A stretch of DNA of 64,000 nucleotides, taken from assembly GCF_029869545.1 (NCBI RefSeq), contig NZ_JARWQD010000313.1:1-64000 (forward strand), read 5' to 3'. Both the position numbers and the translations under genes were made by a program. Positions 24,700 to 32,961 of the stretch are shown here, piece by piece. The stretch is from Nocardia wallacei (GTDB lineage: Bacteria; Actinomycetota; Actinomycetes; Mycobacteriales; Mycobacteriaceae). The notes below the pieces were generated by a model. That model was not told the origin of the DNA. It did no database searches and saw only the letters and a list, made by a program, of their open reading frames with translations. Position 1 is the stretch's first letter; every line of letters starts with the position of its first letter.

Positions 24700-26258
24700 T
24701 CCCGCCGCGGCCGGTAGTGATGCGGTGGCGTGCGCTGGAGGCGGCGGATCTGCTGTGCGCCGAACTCGACCGGCGCATCGAGGATCTGGAGACCCTGTCG
24801 GCCACCGTGCGCGACGCCTGCCACCGGCTCGACGGCGACGGCTGGCAGGGCCTGGCCTATGACGCGGTGCTCGCCCACGTCGATGCCGCCTACCGGCACC
24901 ACCAGGTGTTGTGCCAGCATGCCGAGCGCCTGCGGGAGGCCGGTGCGCGGGCACTGTCGGACCTGCACTACACGGCGCTGGCCCTGCTCGATTACGTGGC
25001 AGACGCCGAAGCCGCGGGCTGCCGGGTCGCCGACGACTGGTCGGTCACGGCCGGTGAGACCGCACAGGACTGGGCCGAGGTCATCACCGAGGCCGTGGCC
25101 GCGGTCGAGCGCGCCGACCAGCGGGGCCGCGCGGCGATCGCGGCGGTCGGCACCGAAATAACCGAATTGGCAAAAGCTTTCGACTTCCCCCGGCTGCTTC
25201 TGGACGGCTTGGGAGCCCTCCTGACGGGCGGCCCGACCCCAGCCGCGCAGGATTCCGGTGGACCTGATCGGCCCGGGGATACGCCGACAACCGACACCGG
25301 GACACCTCCGCCCCGTCCTGGTGAGGGGCCGCCGACCACCGACTCGACCAGGGTGGAGAGCGGCCCTGGGGGACCGGACACCGGCTCGACCAGGGAGGGG
25401 AGTGTCCCGGGAGACCCGACCACCGACTCGTTCGCGGCGGGGAGCGGACCGGGCGTGCTGGCGAGCGGCCTCGGCACGGCCGTCACCGCAGGGGAGTACA
25501 CCGAGCCCACACCAGCGCTTCCGGGCGCCGCGAACTTCACCGAAACACACGCGGCGGCAACGGGGTCGGCGACTTCTGCTCACGACGGCCAGGTCGGTTC
25601 GGTGGCCCCTGTCCCGCGGGGCCCGATCGCGGACGCCCACCAGGGCGAACCCGATACCGGTGCCGTGGCCTCGATACCGGTTCCGCAGCCGCTGGCCGTG
25701 GTCGAGCCGCCACCGGGTGCCATCACCGCCGAGCAGCTCGTCGCGATCATGCCCGACCTGCCTCTGGACCGGGCGCAGGAGTACCTGCCCGCGCTCAATA
25801 CCGCCATGGCCGAGGGCCAGATCACCACGCCGCCGCGGCAGGCCGCATTCCTGGCACAGCTGGCCCACGAGAGCTGCCAGCTCCGCTACTTCGAAGAGCT
25901 GGGCGACGACGACTATTTCAGCCAGTACGACCCGGGGCAGCCGAATACCGCCGCCGGGAACACCGAGCCGGGCGACGGTCCCCGATACCACGGCAGCGGC
26001 CCCATCCAGCTGACCGGCCGGGCCAACTACCGGGCGGCGGGCGAGGCGCTGGGCCTCGACCTCGAGGGCAATCCGGAACTCGCGGCCGCTCCGGATATCG
26101 GATTCCGGATTGCCCAGTGGTACTGGACCTCCCGCGATATCAATGCCCTCGCCGACATGGGCGATTTCGCCGCCGTCACGCAGGCCGTCAACGGCGGCTA
26201 CAACGGCCTGGCCGCGCGCGAGGAGTACTTCCGCCGAGCGTTGGCGGTGCTCGGATGA
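24696..26258 (+). CDS. WXG-like helical domain fused to a GH19 lysozyme/chitinase-like domain
   Basis: The 520-residue protein has three parts. Residues 1-165 are helical with a WXG-type turn (GDGWQGLAYDA, Trp50-Gly52). Residues about 170-345 are a Pro/Thr/Gly linker with repeated TDS/GPG segments. Residues about 345-520 are a glycoside hydrolase 19 domain with the general acid in AHESCQLRYFEE (Glu392) and GSGPIQLTGRANY, which in bacteria often cuts peptidoglycan. There is no Sec signal peptide, so export, if it occurs, is likely by a type VII (ESX) system using the WXG part. Both ends overlap neighbours by ATGA. Confidence 0.78.
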   Translation: MIPPRPVVMRWRALEAADLLCAELDRRIEDLETLSATVRDACHRLDGDGWQGLAYDAVLAHVDAAYRHHQVLCQHAERLREAGARALSDLHYTALALLDYVADAEAAGCRVADDWSVTAGETAQDWAEVITEAVAAVERADQRGRAAIAAVGTEITELAKAFDFPRLLLDGLGALLTGGPTPAAQDSGGPDRPGDTPTTDTGTPPPRPGEGPPTTDSTRVESGPGGPDTGSTREGSVPGDPTTDSFAAGSGPGVLASGLGTAVTAGEYTEPTPALPGAANFTETHAAATGSATSAHDGQVGSVAPVPRGPIADAHQGEPDTGAVASIPVPQPLAVVEPPPGAITAEQLVAIMPDLPLDRAQEYLPALNTAMAEGQITTPPRQAAFLAQLAHESCQLRYFEELGDDDYFSQYDPGQPNTAAGNTEPGDGPRYHGSGPIQLTGRANYRAAGEALGLDLEGNPELAAAPDIGFRIAQWYWTSRDINALADMGDFAAVTQAVNGGYNGLAAREEYFRRALAVLG

Positions 26259-27553
26259 GCGCCCGCGCCGCCCTGGGCGACACCCGCGCGGGGCGGTCGG
26301 CGAACATTGCTCGTGCCGATCGATGCGAGTGCCCCGGTGTCTCCGAGCAGCGCGGCAGTATCGCGTCGGGCCGTCGCTCGACCATTGTCCTGGCGGCGTT
26401 GATCTGGGCGTTGATCGCATCCGGTTGTGCCGGTGGCATTCCCGGCTCGTCGGCGCCGAAACCCACTGTGGCAGCGGAGAGTAGCGCGGGCGACCGCCCG
26501 TTCGTATACCGCACGCGGTCGGAGCTGGTGCTGGCCACGGCACAGCGGGTCATCGCACGACACTCGGGCAACTACATCGATCTCGGGTTCACACACGACG
26601 ATTCACACGTCTACGCGGTCGACGACACCGGTGAGCTGACCGCGATAGCGGTACCCGGCGGCATCGGCCTACCGCATCGGGTGCCGTGCCGGTGCGAACG
26701 GGTCTTCCCGCTGCACGATGCCGTCGTCGGCTGGTGGGAGGGGCCGGATCATTTCGTGCAGGCCGATCTCCGAAGCCCGAATCCCACGGTGCGCACCCCT
26801 GTTTCACTGCCGCCGCCGGTTCCTCCCATCGCGCCGGGCAACACGCTGTCGAGCCCGAGGCTGCTCGCCGCCGACGGCCGCACGCTGATCCTCGGCAGGG
26901 TGGAGGCACCACCCCGCGTGGCCTGGGGCATCAACCACCTGACCGCCGTGGAAGTGGCCACGGGCACGGCGCGGCCGCTGGGTCGCGTGGACGAAATCAA
27001 CACCGCCATCGGCACGGCCGCCCTGCGCCCGGACGGTGGAGAGCTGGTGCTGGGCGGCTATGTCCGCGACGGAAACTCCTGTGGCACAGCGCGTCTGGTC
27101 CGCATCGAGCTTGCGCAGGGCAGGCTCGAGATCCTCTATCCGCCCGCGCTGACCGGCTGTTCGGAGCTTGTCGACCTGCGCTGGGCCGAGATGGTGCCGA
27201 CCGCCACGGGCCTGTTCTGGCAGCCGAATTCGCCGGATCGGCTCCTCGCGACGGCCGTCTGGACCGCGCCGGGCGCCCGCTGGGATCGGCACGGCGGCGA
27301 CGACACGATCCGGCACGCGGCGCTCGCACCGGCGGTCACGCTGGAGATCCGCCGCGTCGCCCCCGGCCGGGTCCATGCCGTTCACAGTGGCGATCTGCTA
27401 CTGTTCGCCGATTCCGAGATGCGTGTCCTCGACCACGAGGTGGTCGACCTGCGCCTGCCGCGTGCCCGCCCGGAGCCCCTCGGGCCGCGGATGCCGCCGG
27501 GCCTGCGGAAGGCGGGTGAAACATGCGATCGGTGGCTACGCTGCGTCCCATGA
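26255..27553 (+). CDS. putative lipoprotein, beta-propeller-like, unknown function
   Basis: The 432-residue product has a lipobox-like segment VLAALIWALIASGC (Cys58) after an unusually long 40-residue N-region; the true start may be further in. The rest is beta-strand rich with repeating blade-like segments (LGFTHDDSHVYAVDDTGELT, TAALRPDGGELVLGGY), suggesting a propeller, and has several Cys. No family recognised. It overlaps both the WXG-GH19 gene and the DUF4349 lipoprotein gene by four bases, so it belongs to one operon; an envelope role, perhaps protection or anchoring, is inference. Confidence 0.65.
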   Translation: MSARAALGDTRAGRSANIARADRCECPGVSEQRGSIASGRRSTIVLAALIWALIASGCAGGIPGSSAPKPTVAAESSAGDRPFVYRTRSELVLATAQRVIARHSGNYIDLGFTHDDSHVYAVDDTGELTAIAVPGGIGLPHRVPCRCERVFPLHDAVVGWWEGPDHFVQADLRSPNPTVRTPVSLPPPVPPIAPGNTLSSPRLLAADGRTLILGRVEAPPRVAWGINHLTAVEVATGTARPLGRVDEINTAIGTAALRPDGGELVLGGYVRDGNSCGTARLVRIELAQGRLEILYPPALTGCSELVDLRWAEMVPTATGLFWQPNSPDRLLATAVWTAPGARWDRHGGDDTIRHAALAPAVTLEIRRVAPGRVHAVHSGDLLLFADSEMRVLDHEVVDLRLPRARPEPLGPRMPPGLRKAGETCDRWLRCVP

Positions 27554-28560
27554 GAAAAGTGGCGGTTCTGTCGGCCGGTCTGCTGACGCTCGCACTGCTC
27601 GCCGGATGCGGCTCGGACAAGCAGGATGCCGCCGACGGACTGTCCAAGAGCGACGGACGCGCGGCGACGGCACCCGCGGCGCCGCTACGCGAGCAGGGGC
27701 CGATGAGCCCGAATCGACAGGACGACTCCACGGAGGTGACGGCCGAGCGCAAGGAGGTCGTCACCGGCAGCGTCGACATCACCACCGACGACCCGATCGG
27801 CGGCGCCACCGAGGTCGCCGACCGGGTGCGGGCCGCGAACGGACGCGTGGACGCCCGTTCCGAGCAGCCCGGCACCGACACCACCGAACCCCATGCCACG
27901 CTGACCGTCCGGCTGCCCGCGGACAAGACCGACGAGTTCATCGAGGGCTTGGGCGGAGTCGGGGAGGTCACCAGCGTCTCCACCCAGCGCGAAGACGTGA
28001 CCATGCAGTGGCAGGACCTCGACGCGCGGATCAAGGCCCTGCAGGCGTCGGTCGACCGGTTGCGGGCGCTGGTCGCCGGTGCCGCCACCACCGCCGACCT
28101 GATCGCCGCCGAGAACGCGCTGTCGAGCCGGCAGGGCGAGCTCGACAGCCTCACCGCCCGCAAGCGCCAGCTGGACGACGAGGTGGCCCTGTCCACCCTC
28201 ACCATCGAACTCGACACCGACGAGCCGCCGGGGTCGCGGCCCGACAACTACTGGACCCGAATCGTCGACGGCTGGCATGCACTCCTGGACGCCCTGAAGT
28301 CGACCGGCGGCGCCATCCCATGGCTCGGCTTCCTGGCAATCCTGGCCGCCCTGGCCTGGGCCATCCGTCGCATCGTACGAGCTCGCCGCCGCCCGGCCCA
28401 GGCCCCCGCCCCCGAGCCGCCGAAGCCCGAAAACCCCTCCACCCCAACAGAATCAGCGCCCGCAGAGACTCACGCAGCCAACAGCAGCGCGGACAACGGC
28501 ACCGAATCTGCCAGCTCCGACGAGCGCGACGAATCGGAGAAACCTGGTGGTGCGGAGTAG
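27550..28560 (+). CDS. DUF4349 lipoprotein
   Basis: The 336-residue protein has a clear lipobox (LALLAGC, Cys20), a DUF4349 domain (about 65-260) with a coiled-coil core (LDARIKALQASVDRLRAL; LDSLTARKRQLDDEV), one TM helix (about 268-287) and a charged Pro/Glu tail. Members are envelope proteins of unknown role. Lipid anchor and C-terminal TM together place the domain outside the cytoplasmic membrane. Last gene of the four-gene operon starting at 24388. Confidence 0.85.
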   Translation: MRKVAVLSAGLLTLALLAGCGSDKQDAADGLSKSDGRAATAPAAPLREQGPMSPNRQDDSTEVTAERKEVVTGSVDITTDDPIGGATEVADRVRAANGRVDARSEQPGTDTTEPHATLTVRLPADKTDEFIEGLGGVGEVTSVSTQREDVTMQWQDLDARIKALQASVDRLRALVAGAATTADLIAAENALSSRQGELDSLTARKRQLDDEVALSTLTIELDTDEPPGSRPDNYWTRIVDGWHALLDALKSTGGAIPWLGFLAILAALAWAIRRIVRARRRPAQAPAPEPPKPENPSTPTESAPAETHAANSSADNGTESASSDERDESEKPGGAE

Positions 28561-28644
28561 GAACACACCATGTCCCCCACGCCTGACAGCGGGCGCCACC
28601 TCCCGGTTCAAGCGATCCGAGATCGACGCCTGACCCGCCCCGGT

Positions 28645-29121
28645 TCACACCGCCCCGGGAAACCCCAGCTGCCGCCACGCCTCGTACACCGCCACCGCCG
28701 CGGCATTGGACAGGTTCATCGAGCGCCGACCCGGCAGCATGGGGATGCGCACCTGATCGGTGATGTGGGCGTCGCCGAGCACCTCCTCGGGCAGCCCGGT
28801 CGGTTCGGGCCCGAACAGCAGCACGTCTCCCTTGCGGTACGCGATATCGGTATTGCGCGTACCGGCTCGGGTCGTGAACGCGAAAACCCGTTCGGGCCGC
28901 AGGGATTCCCATGCGGCGGCGAGGCTGCCGTGCACGGTCACCGACGCCAGATCGTGGTAGTCCAGCCCCGCCCGACGCAGCTTGGGTTCGGACAGGTCGA
29001 ATCCCAGCGGCTCGATCAGGTGCAGCTGACAGCCGGTGCCGGCCGCCAGCCGGATCGCGTTGCCGGTATTGGGGGGAATCCGAGGCTCGAAGAACACGAC
29101 ATGGAGCACGGCCACCAGCAT
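28645..29121 (-). CDS. trmL: tRNA (cytidine(34)-2'-O)-methyltransferase
   Basis: The 158-residue SPOUT protein has the TrmL pattern HVVFFEPRIPPNTGNAIRLAA, then FGPEPTGLPEEVL, and IPMLPGRRSMNLSNAAAVAVYEAW forming the knot and SAM site. It methylates the wobble ribose of tRNA-Leu. ATG 29121 is used; an internal GTG could give the more usual short N-terminus. Convergent with the DUF4349 gene. Confidence 0.92.
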   Translation of the reverse strand: MLVAVLHVVFFEPRIPPNTGNAIRLAAGTGCQLHLIEPLGFDLSEPKLRRAGLDYHDLASVTVHGSLAAAWESLRPERVFAFTTRAGTRNTDIAYRKGDVLLFGPEPTGLPEEVLGDAHITDQVRIPMLPGRRSMNLSNAAAVAVYEAWRQLGFPGAV

Positions 29122-29171
29122 GCCTCATGCCACATCTGCACCGTGCGACGCGGCAATGTAAGAATCGGGGC

Positions 29172-29489
29172 GTGACCGAAGCCCCCGCGACTCCCGCGCC
29201 GCACCCCAGCCCGGCAGGCCGGTTCTTCCACACCCACCTGCCGATGCTGCTCGTGGTGGCGGTGCTGCTGGTGGCGGTGGTGTTCGTGGCGCAGGATCGC
29301 TGGCGTCGCGGCGCGTTCGTGATCGGCGGCGCGACGGTGCTGGCGGCGGCGCTGCGGTTGTCCCTGCCGACCGCCCGGGTGGGCCTGCTCGCGGTCCGCA
29401 GCAAGCCGTTCGACGTCGGCGCCTACACCGTGCTGGGCGCCGCCATCATCACGCTGGCCGCCACCATCAACACCCTCGGCGTCGGCTGA
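29172..29489 (+). CDS. DUF3017 membrane protein
   Basis: The 105-residue protein has three predicted TM helices (about 22-40, 46-63 and 80-102) and matches the actinobacterial DUF3017 pattern (RRGAFVIGGATVLAAALRL). Function unknown. GTG 29172 gives the shortest good N-terminus. It is divergent from trmL, with 50 bp between starts. Confidence 0.8.
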   Translation: MTEAPATPAPHPSPAGRFFHTHLPMLLVVAVLLVAVVFVAQDRWRRGAFVIGGATVLAAALRLSLPTARVGLLAVRSKPFDVGAYTVLGAAIITLAATINTLGVG

Positions 29490-29526
29490 GGGCGCCGCGA
29501 GCGCCGTCGGCGCCGAGCGGCCGGAG

Positions 29527-30471
29527 TCAGTCGCGCGCGTGCGCCAGCGCGGGTTCCGGCCGCAGGTCGGCGGTCGGTGGCGGTGCGTCCGCCTCTCGCG
29601 ACGTCCGGGTCGAACCGACCGTCGCCAGCACCACCAGCCCGATCCCCGCCCACTGCGCGACCCGCAGCTCCTCGCCCAGCAGCAGGAATCCGATGCCCGC
29701 GGCCACGGCCGGTTCCGCGCTCATCAGCACGCCGAAGGTCGAGGTGGGCATGCGCCGCAGCGCCTCGAGCTCGACCAGATGCGGGACGAGTGAGGAGAGC
29801 ACGGCGACACCGAGCGCGCACAGCGGCAGCAGCGGATCGGCCAGCAGCGCACCGGCATCGGCGACCACGAACGGCAGCGCCATCAGCCCGCCGAACGCCA
29901 TCGCCAGCGCGAGACCGTCGCTGTCGCTGGTGCGTTCGCCCAGCACCGCGCTGCAGGCCACATAGCTGCCCCAGCCGATCCCGGCCGCGACCGCGAACAG
30001 CACACCGGTCCACGACACCGGCCCGCCGGACCGCATCAGCAGCACGACACCGGCCCCGGCCAGCACCACCCACATCGCGTCCAGTCGCCGGCGCGAACTC
30101 GCCAGCGCGACCGTCAGCGGTCCGAGGAACTCGATGGTGACCGCCATGCCCAGCGGAATGCGGTCGATCGCCGCGTAGAAGCAGAGGTTCATCCCCGCGA
30201 TGGCCGCGCCGAATCCGGCGATGGCGGGGAGCGCGCGCCGGTCCACGCGCAGGGCGGGCCGCCACACCAGCAGCGCGATGAGCCCAGCGAGCAGCAACCG
30301 CACACCGGCGGCGGTGGTGGCGCCGGTCAGCTCGAGCAGGTATTTGGCGACGGCGGAGCCGAGCTGAATGCCGACCATGCTGCCGAGCACCAGCATCGGC
30401 GCGGGCACGGTCGCGAACACGCGCGTCGGCAGGGCCCGTAAGGGAAGCTGATCGGCCGAGGTGACGGCCAC
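29527..30471 (-). CDS. EamA/RhtA-family drug/metabolite exporter
   Basis: The 314-residue protein has ten TM helices in two EamA halves (VAKYLLELTGATTAAGVRLLLAG; GMNLCFYAAIDRIPLGMAVTIEFLGPLTVAL; LMSAEPAVAAGIGFLLLGEEL). It resembles RhtA-type amino acid and drug exporters. GTG 30471 has GGAG six bases upstream; ATG 30534 is an alternative. It is divergent from a tandem repeat region. Confidence 0.85.
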   Translation of the reverse strand: MAVTSADQLPLRALPTRVFATVPAPMLVLGSMVGIQLGSAVAKYLLELTGATTAAGVRLLLAGLIALLVWRPALRVDRRALPAIAGFGAAIAGMNLCFYAAIDRIPLGMAVTIEFLGPLTVALASSRRRLDAMWVVLAGAGVVLLMRSGGPVSWTGVLFAVAAGIGWGSYVACSAVLGERTSDSDGLALAMAFGGLMALPFVVADAGALLADPLLPLCALGVAVLSSLVPHLVELEALRRMPTSTFGVLMSAEPAVAAGIGFLLLGEELRVAQWAGIGLVVLATVGSTRTSREADAPPPTADLRPEPALAHARD

Positions 30472-30595
30472 GAGTACTCCGTTCCGGCGGCACGCCCCAC
30501 CGACCGGACCTCGCCCGGCGGGGGCAGCCACCACTATGAATTACGTTGTGCTGCAATGGGAACAAAGGGAAATGGTGTACCTCCATACCTCCATT

Positions 30596-30858
30596 TCCGG
30601 TGTTCCTCGCCACTGGTTGCGGGGCGTTCCTCACCACTGTTTCCGGCGCGTCTCACCACTCGTTTCCCGGCGTTCCTCACCACTGGTTTCCGGCGCGTCT
30701 CACCACTGGTTTCGGGCGTTCCTCACCACTGTTTCCGGCGCGTCTCACCACTCGTTTCCCGGCGTTCCTCACCACTCGTTCCCGGCGTTCCTCACCACTC
30801 GTTCCCGGCGTTCCTCACCACTCGTTTCCCGGCGCCTCACCACTCGTTTCCCGGCGCG
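30596..30858. repeat. intergenic tandem repeat of about 11 units of 22-24 bp
   Basis: Units of the form TTTCCGGCGTTCCTCACCACT recur about 11 times, alternating between GTTCCTC and GTCTC variants, with partial units at both ends. No plausible protein: unit lengths vary and change the frame. It lies in an 808-bp stretch (30472-31279) with no gene; the rest of that stretch (30904-31279) shows nothing further except low-complexity G/A-rich sequence. Confidence 0.85.
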
Positions 30859-30859
30859 T

Positions 30860-30903
30860 TTTTGGCCGGGATCCTCGTGCGGTCCGGGAGATTCCGGCCA
30901 AAA
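30860..30903. terminator. possible terminator downstream of metX
   Basis: TTTTGGCCGG (30860-30869) pairs with CCGGCCAAAA (30894-30903). In the metX direction (minus) the hairpin ends in A/T-rich arms, so it may end the metX transcript before the repeat region. Confidence 0.5.
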
Positions 30904-31279
30904 GCACGCCGGAATGCGGAGGCGGAATGAGTGGGTCGGAGGTAGGAGCGGAATGAGTGCGCCGGAGCAGGGCAGGCTGAGTGTGCCGGAAGTACGAGGC
31001 GGGGAGGAATGAATACCCGCACCGTGCGGACGGCTCAGACCGGGCCCGGCTCCGGCACGTTACGAGGAACGAAATGCCTTGCGGCCGCGAGGTATTCGCG
31101 CGGCGGCCGAGGCTCAGTGCAACCGTGTCCCACGGGGTAACCGTATCTCACGAAGGAAAAGGTAGATAGCCAGAGCAACGGTTTGTTAACGGGCTCATTG
31201 CTGAATAGCGTTCACCGCGTGGCGGATTGCCTCGCGGGCTGTGATCCCCGGCATCGCGGCGCGGCGCCGGGCATGACGC

Positions 31280-32437
31280 TCAGCGCCCGGCTCGCCCCGA
31301 TCGCACCAGCTCCATCGTCTCCGTCAGCAGCTTGCCGACCGCCTCGGTCTCGGTGAGGAAGCCGTCGTGCCCGTCGCGCGAGTGCACGATCTCGAGACCC
31401 TTGCAGCCGGGCAGCAGATCGGCCAGCTCCTGCTGGGTGCGCAGCGGGTAGAGCCGGTCGGAGTCGACGCCGCCGACGATGCACGGCACGGGGGTGGCGG
31501 ACAGCGCCGCCTCGATCCCGCCGCGCCCGCGGCCCACGTCGTGCCGGTTCATCGCCTCGGTCAGCAGCACGTAGGTGGCGGCGTCGAAGCGCCCCACCAG
31601 CTTCTTCGCCTGATACTCCAGGTAGCTCTGCACCGCGTAGCGGCCGCCGTCGCGGGGGTCCTCGTCGCCCTGCGCATGGTTCTCGAAGCGGTGGTCCAGC
31701 TCGAATTCGGTGCGATAGCTCAGGTGCGCGATGCGGCGCGCGATCCCCAGCCCGGCGGTCGGCGCCCGTCCGGTGCCGTGATAGTTGCCGCCCTGCCAGT
31801 CCGGATCGGCCCGGATGGCCGCGATCTGGGTGGTCTGGGTGCCGATCTGATCGGCGGTGGCGCGCGCGCCGACGGCCAGCACCAGCGCGGCCTCCACCCG
31901 CTGCGGATGACCGGCCATCCACTCCAGCACCCGCATGCCGCCCATGGACCCGCCGACGACCGCGGCGAGCCGCTCGATGCCCAGCAGGTCGCACAGCGCC
32001 ACCTCGGCGGTCACCTGGTCGCGAATCGAGATCTCGGGAAACCGTGCGCCCCAAGGCTTTCCGTCGGGGGCGGGGGAGGAGGGCCCGGTGCTGCCCTTAC
32101 AGCCGCCGAGCACATTGGTGGCGATCACGCACCATTCGTCGGTGTCCAGCGCGGCGCCCGGACCCACGATGCCGTCCCACCAGCCCGGCAGCGAATGCAG
32201 TTCGTCGGGCCCGCCGACCACGTGTGAATCCCCGGTGAGCGCGTGCTCGACCAGCACGATGTTGTCCAGCGCGGGCGACAGCTCGCCCCAGCGCTGCACG
32301 GCCAGCTCGACGTCGGGAACCACCGCGCCGCTCTCGAGCCGCACGCCTCCGATGGCGATGGTGCCGAGTCGTCCATCAGGGAGTGGCAGCAGCTGTGCCG
32401 CGACGGCCGCGGTGCTCGGTTCGACGCCCACGGTCAC
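31280..32437 (-). CDS. metX: homoserine O-acetyltransferase
   Basis: The 385-residue MetX makes O-acetyl-L-homoserine for methionine synthesis. Nucleophile elbow GGSMGGMRVLEWMA with the catalytic Ser, VGGVDSDRLYPLRTQQEL with Asp, and HSRDGHDGFL with His form the triad. GTG 32437 overlaps the TGA of a small ORF (32434-32568) that is a metY relic. It is under a SAM-IV riboswitch at 32580-32692. Confidence 0.95.
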   Translation of the reverse strand: MTVGVEPSTAAVAAQLLPLPDGRLGTIAIGGVRLESGAVVPDVELAVQRWGELSPALDNIVLVEHALTGDSHVVGGPDELHSLPGWWDGIVGPGAALDTDEWCVIATNVLGGCKGSTGPSSPAPDGKPWGARFPEISIRDQVTAEVALCDLLGIERLAAVVGGSMGGMRVLEWMAGHPQRVEAALVLAVGARATADQIGTQTTQIAAIRADPDWQGGNYHGTGRAPTAGLGIARRIAHLSYRTEFELDHRFENHAQGDEDPRDGGRYAVQSYLEYQAKKLVGRFDAATYVLLTEAMNRHDVGRGRGGIEAALSATPVPCIVGGVDSDRLYPLRTQQELADLLPGCKGLEIVHSRDGHDGFLTETEAVGKLLTETMELVRSGRAGR

Positions 32438-32568
32438 CGTGCCGCCTGCTTCCCGGGCGCCGCGGGCACCGGGTGGATGACAAGGGAACGCACATCCCCG
32501 ATGTTATCGGCACGTCCGTGCAACTCTGACGGGTCCGTGCACTTCGCGGACGCGGTCGGGTCGCTCAT
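32434..32568 (-). pseudogene. 44-codon metY remnant ORF coupled to metX
   Basis: ATG 32568 has GGAG six bases upstream, and the ORF ends in TGA overlapping the metX GTG. Residues 1-8 (MSDPTASA) look like a MetY start and the segment LHGRADNIGDVRSLVIHP matches a conserved C-terminal region of O-acetylhomoserine sulfhydrylase. The central 300-odd residues are absent. The ORF sits where metY stands in related genomes. It may now act as a leader ORF that lets ribosomes reach metX. Confidence 0.7.
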
Positions 32569-32579
32569 GTTCTACTCCA

Positions 32580-32692
32580 GAATGTCGCGCTTGCCCTCGG
32601 CTCTCGAGGGCCGGGTCATCACCCGGAGCACCCCACCGCAACTGGAGGGTTGCCGGCCAGCAAGCCGGGGCTTCGCGCTGGCACTCATGACC
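32580..32692 (-). ncRNA. SAM-IV riboswitch
   Basis: Read on the minus strand, GGTCATGAGTGCCAGCG starts the element, followed by the conserved AGCCCCGGCTTGCTGGCC and GGCAACCCTCC, a GGTGGGGTG core, closing GTGATGACC (P1), and a downstream CCCTCG/CGAGGG hairpin with GGCAAGCGCG. This agrees with the actinobacterial SAM-IV class. It ends just before the ribosome site of the metY relic ORF, so it probably controls translation of the relic and metX in response to S-adenosylmethionine. Confidence 0.93.
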
Positions 32693-32961
32693 TGATTTGG
32701 ATGGTAACCGATCACCCGCGGGACGGGCCAGGGGAGGGTCGGCGCTCCCGCGCCTGTCTGATTACTCACAGCGCGATCTCTCAATGGGACGGCCCCTGGA
32801 AGTGAGACCCAGCGCACCAGTACGCTTGTCTTGTTTAGACCTCGAGTCCCCGTGGACAACACGGGGCGTATACGTTGTCTGTTGAACAGCTAGGGTCCGC
32901 TCACAAGCGTGTTCACCTGGCCGTGCAATGGGAGCACCTTCCTAGGAGGACACGAAGATCC

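Noticed and set aside
30596..30858. Possible CRISPR array
   Set aside because: Units are contiguous with no unique spacers of constant length and no cas genes.
30461..31012. Possible repeat protein encoded by the 30.6-kb tandem repeat
   Set aside because: Unit lengths of 22-24 bp change the frame, all three frames stay open equally, and no start with a ribosome site fits.
32697..32961. tRNA or further riboswitch upstream of icd
   Set aside because: No cloverleaf or second aptamer pattern could be built; only the SAM-IV element is convincing.
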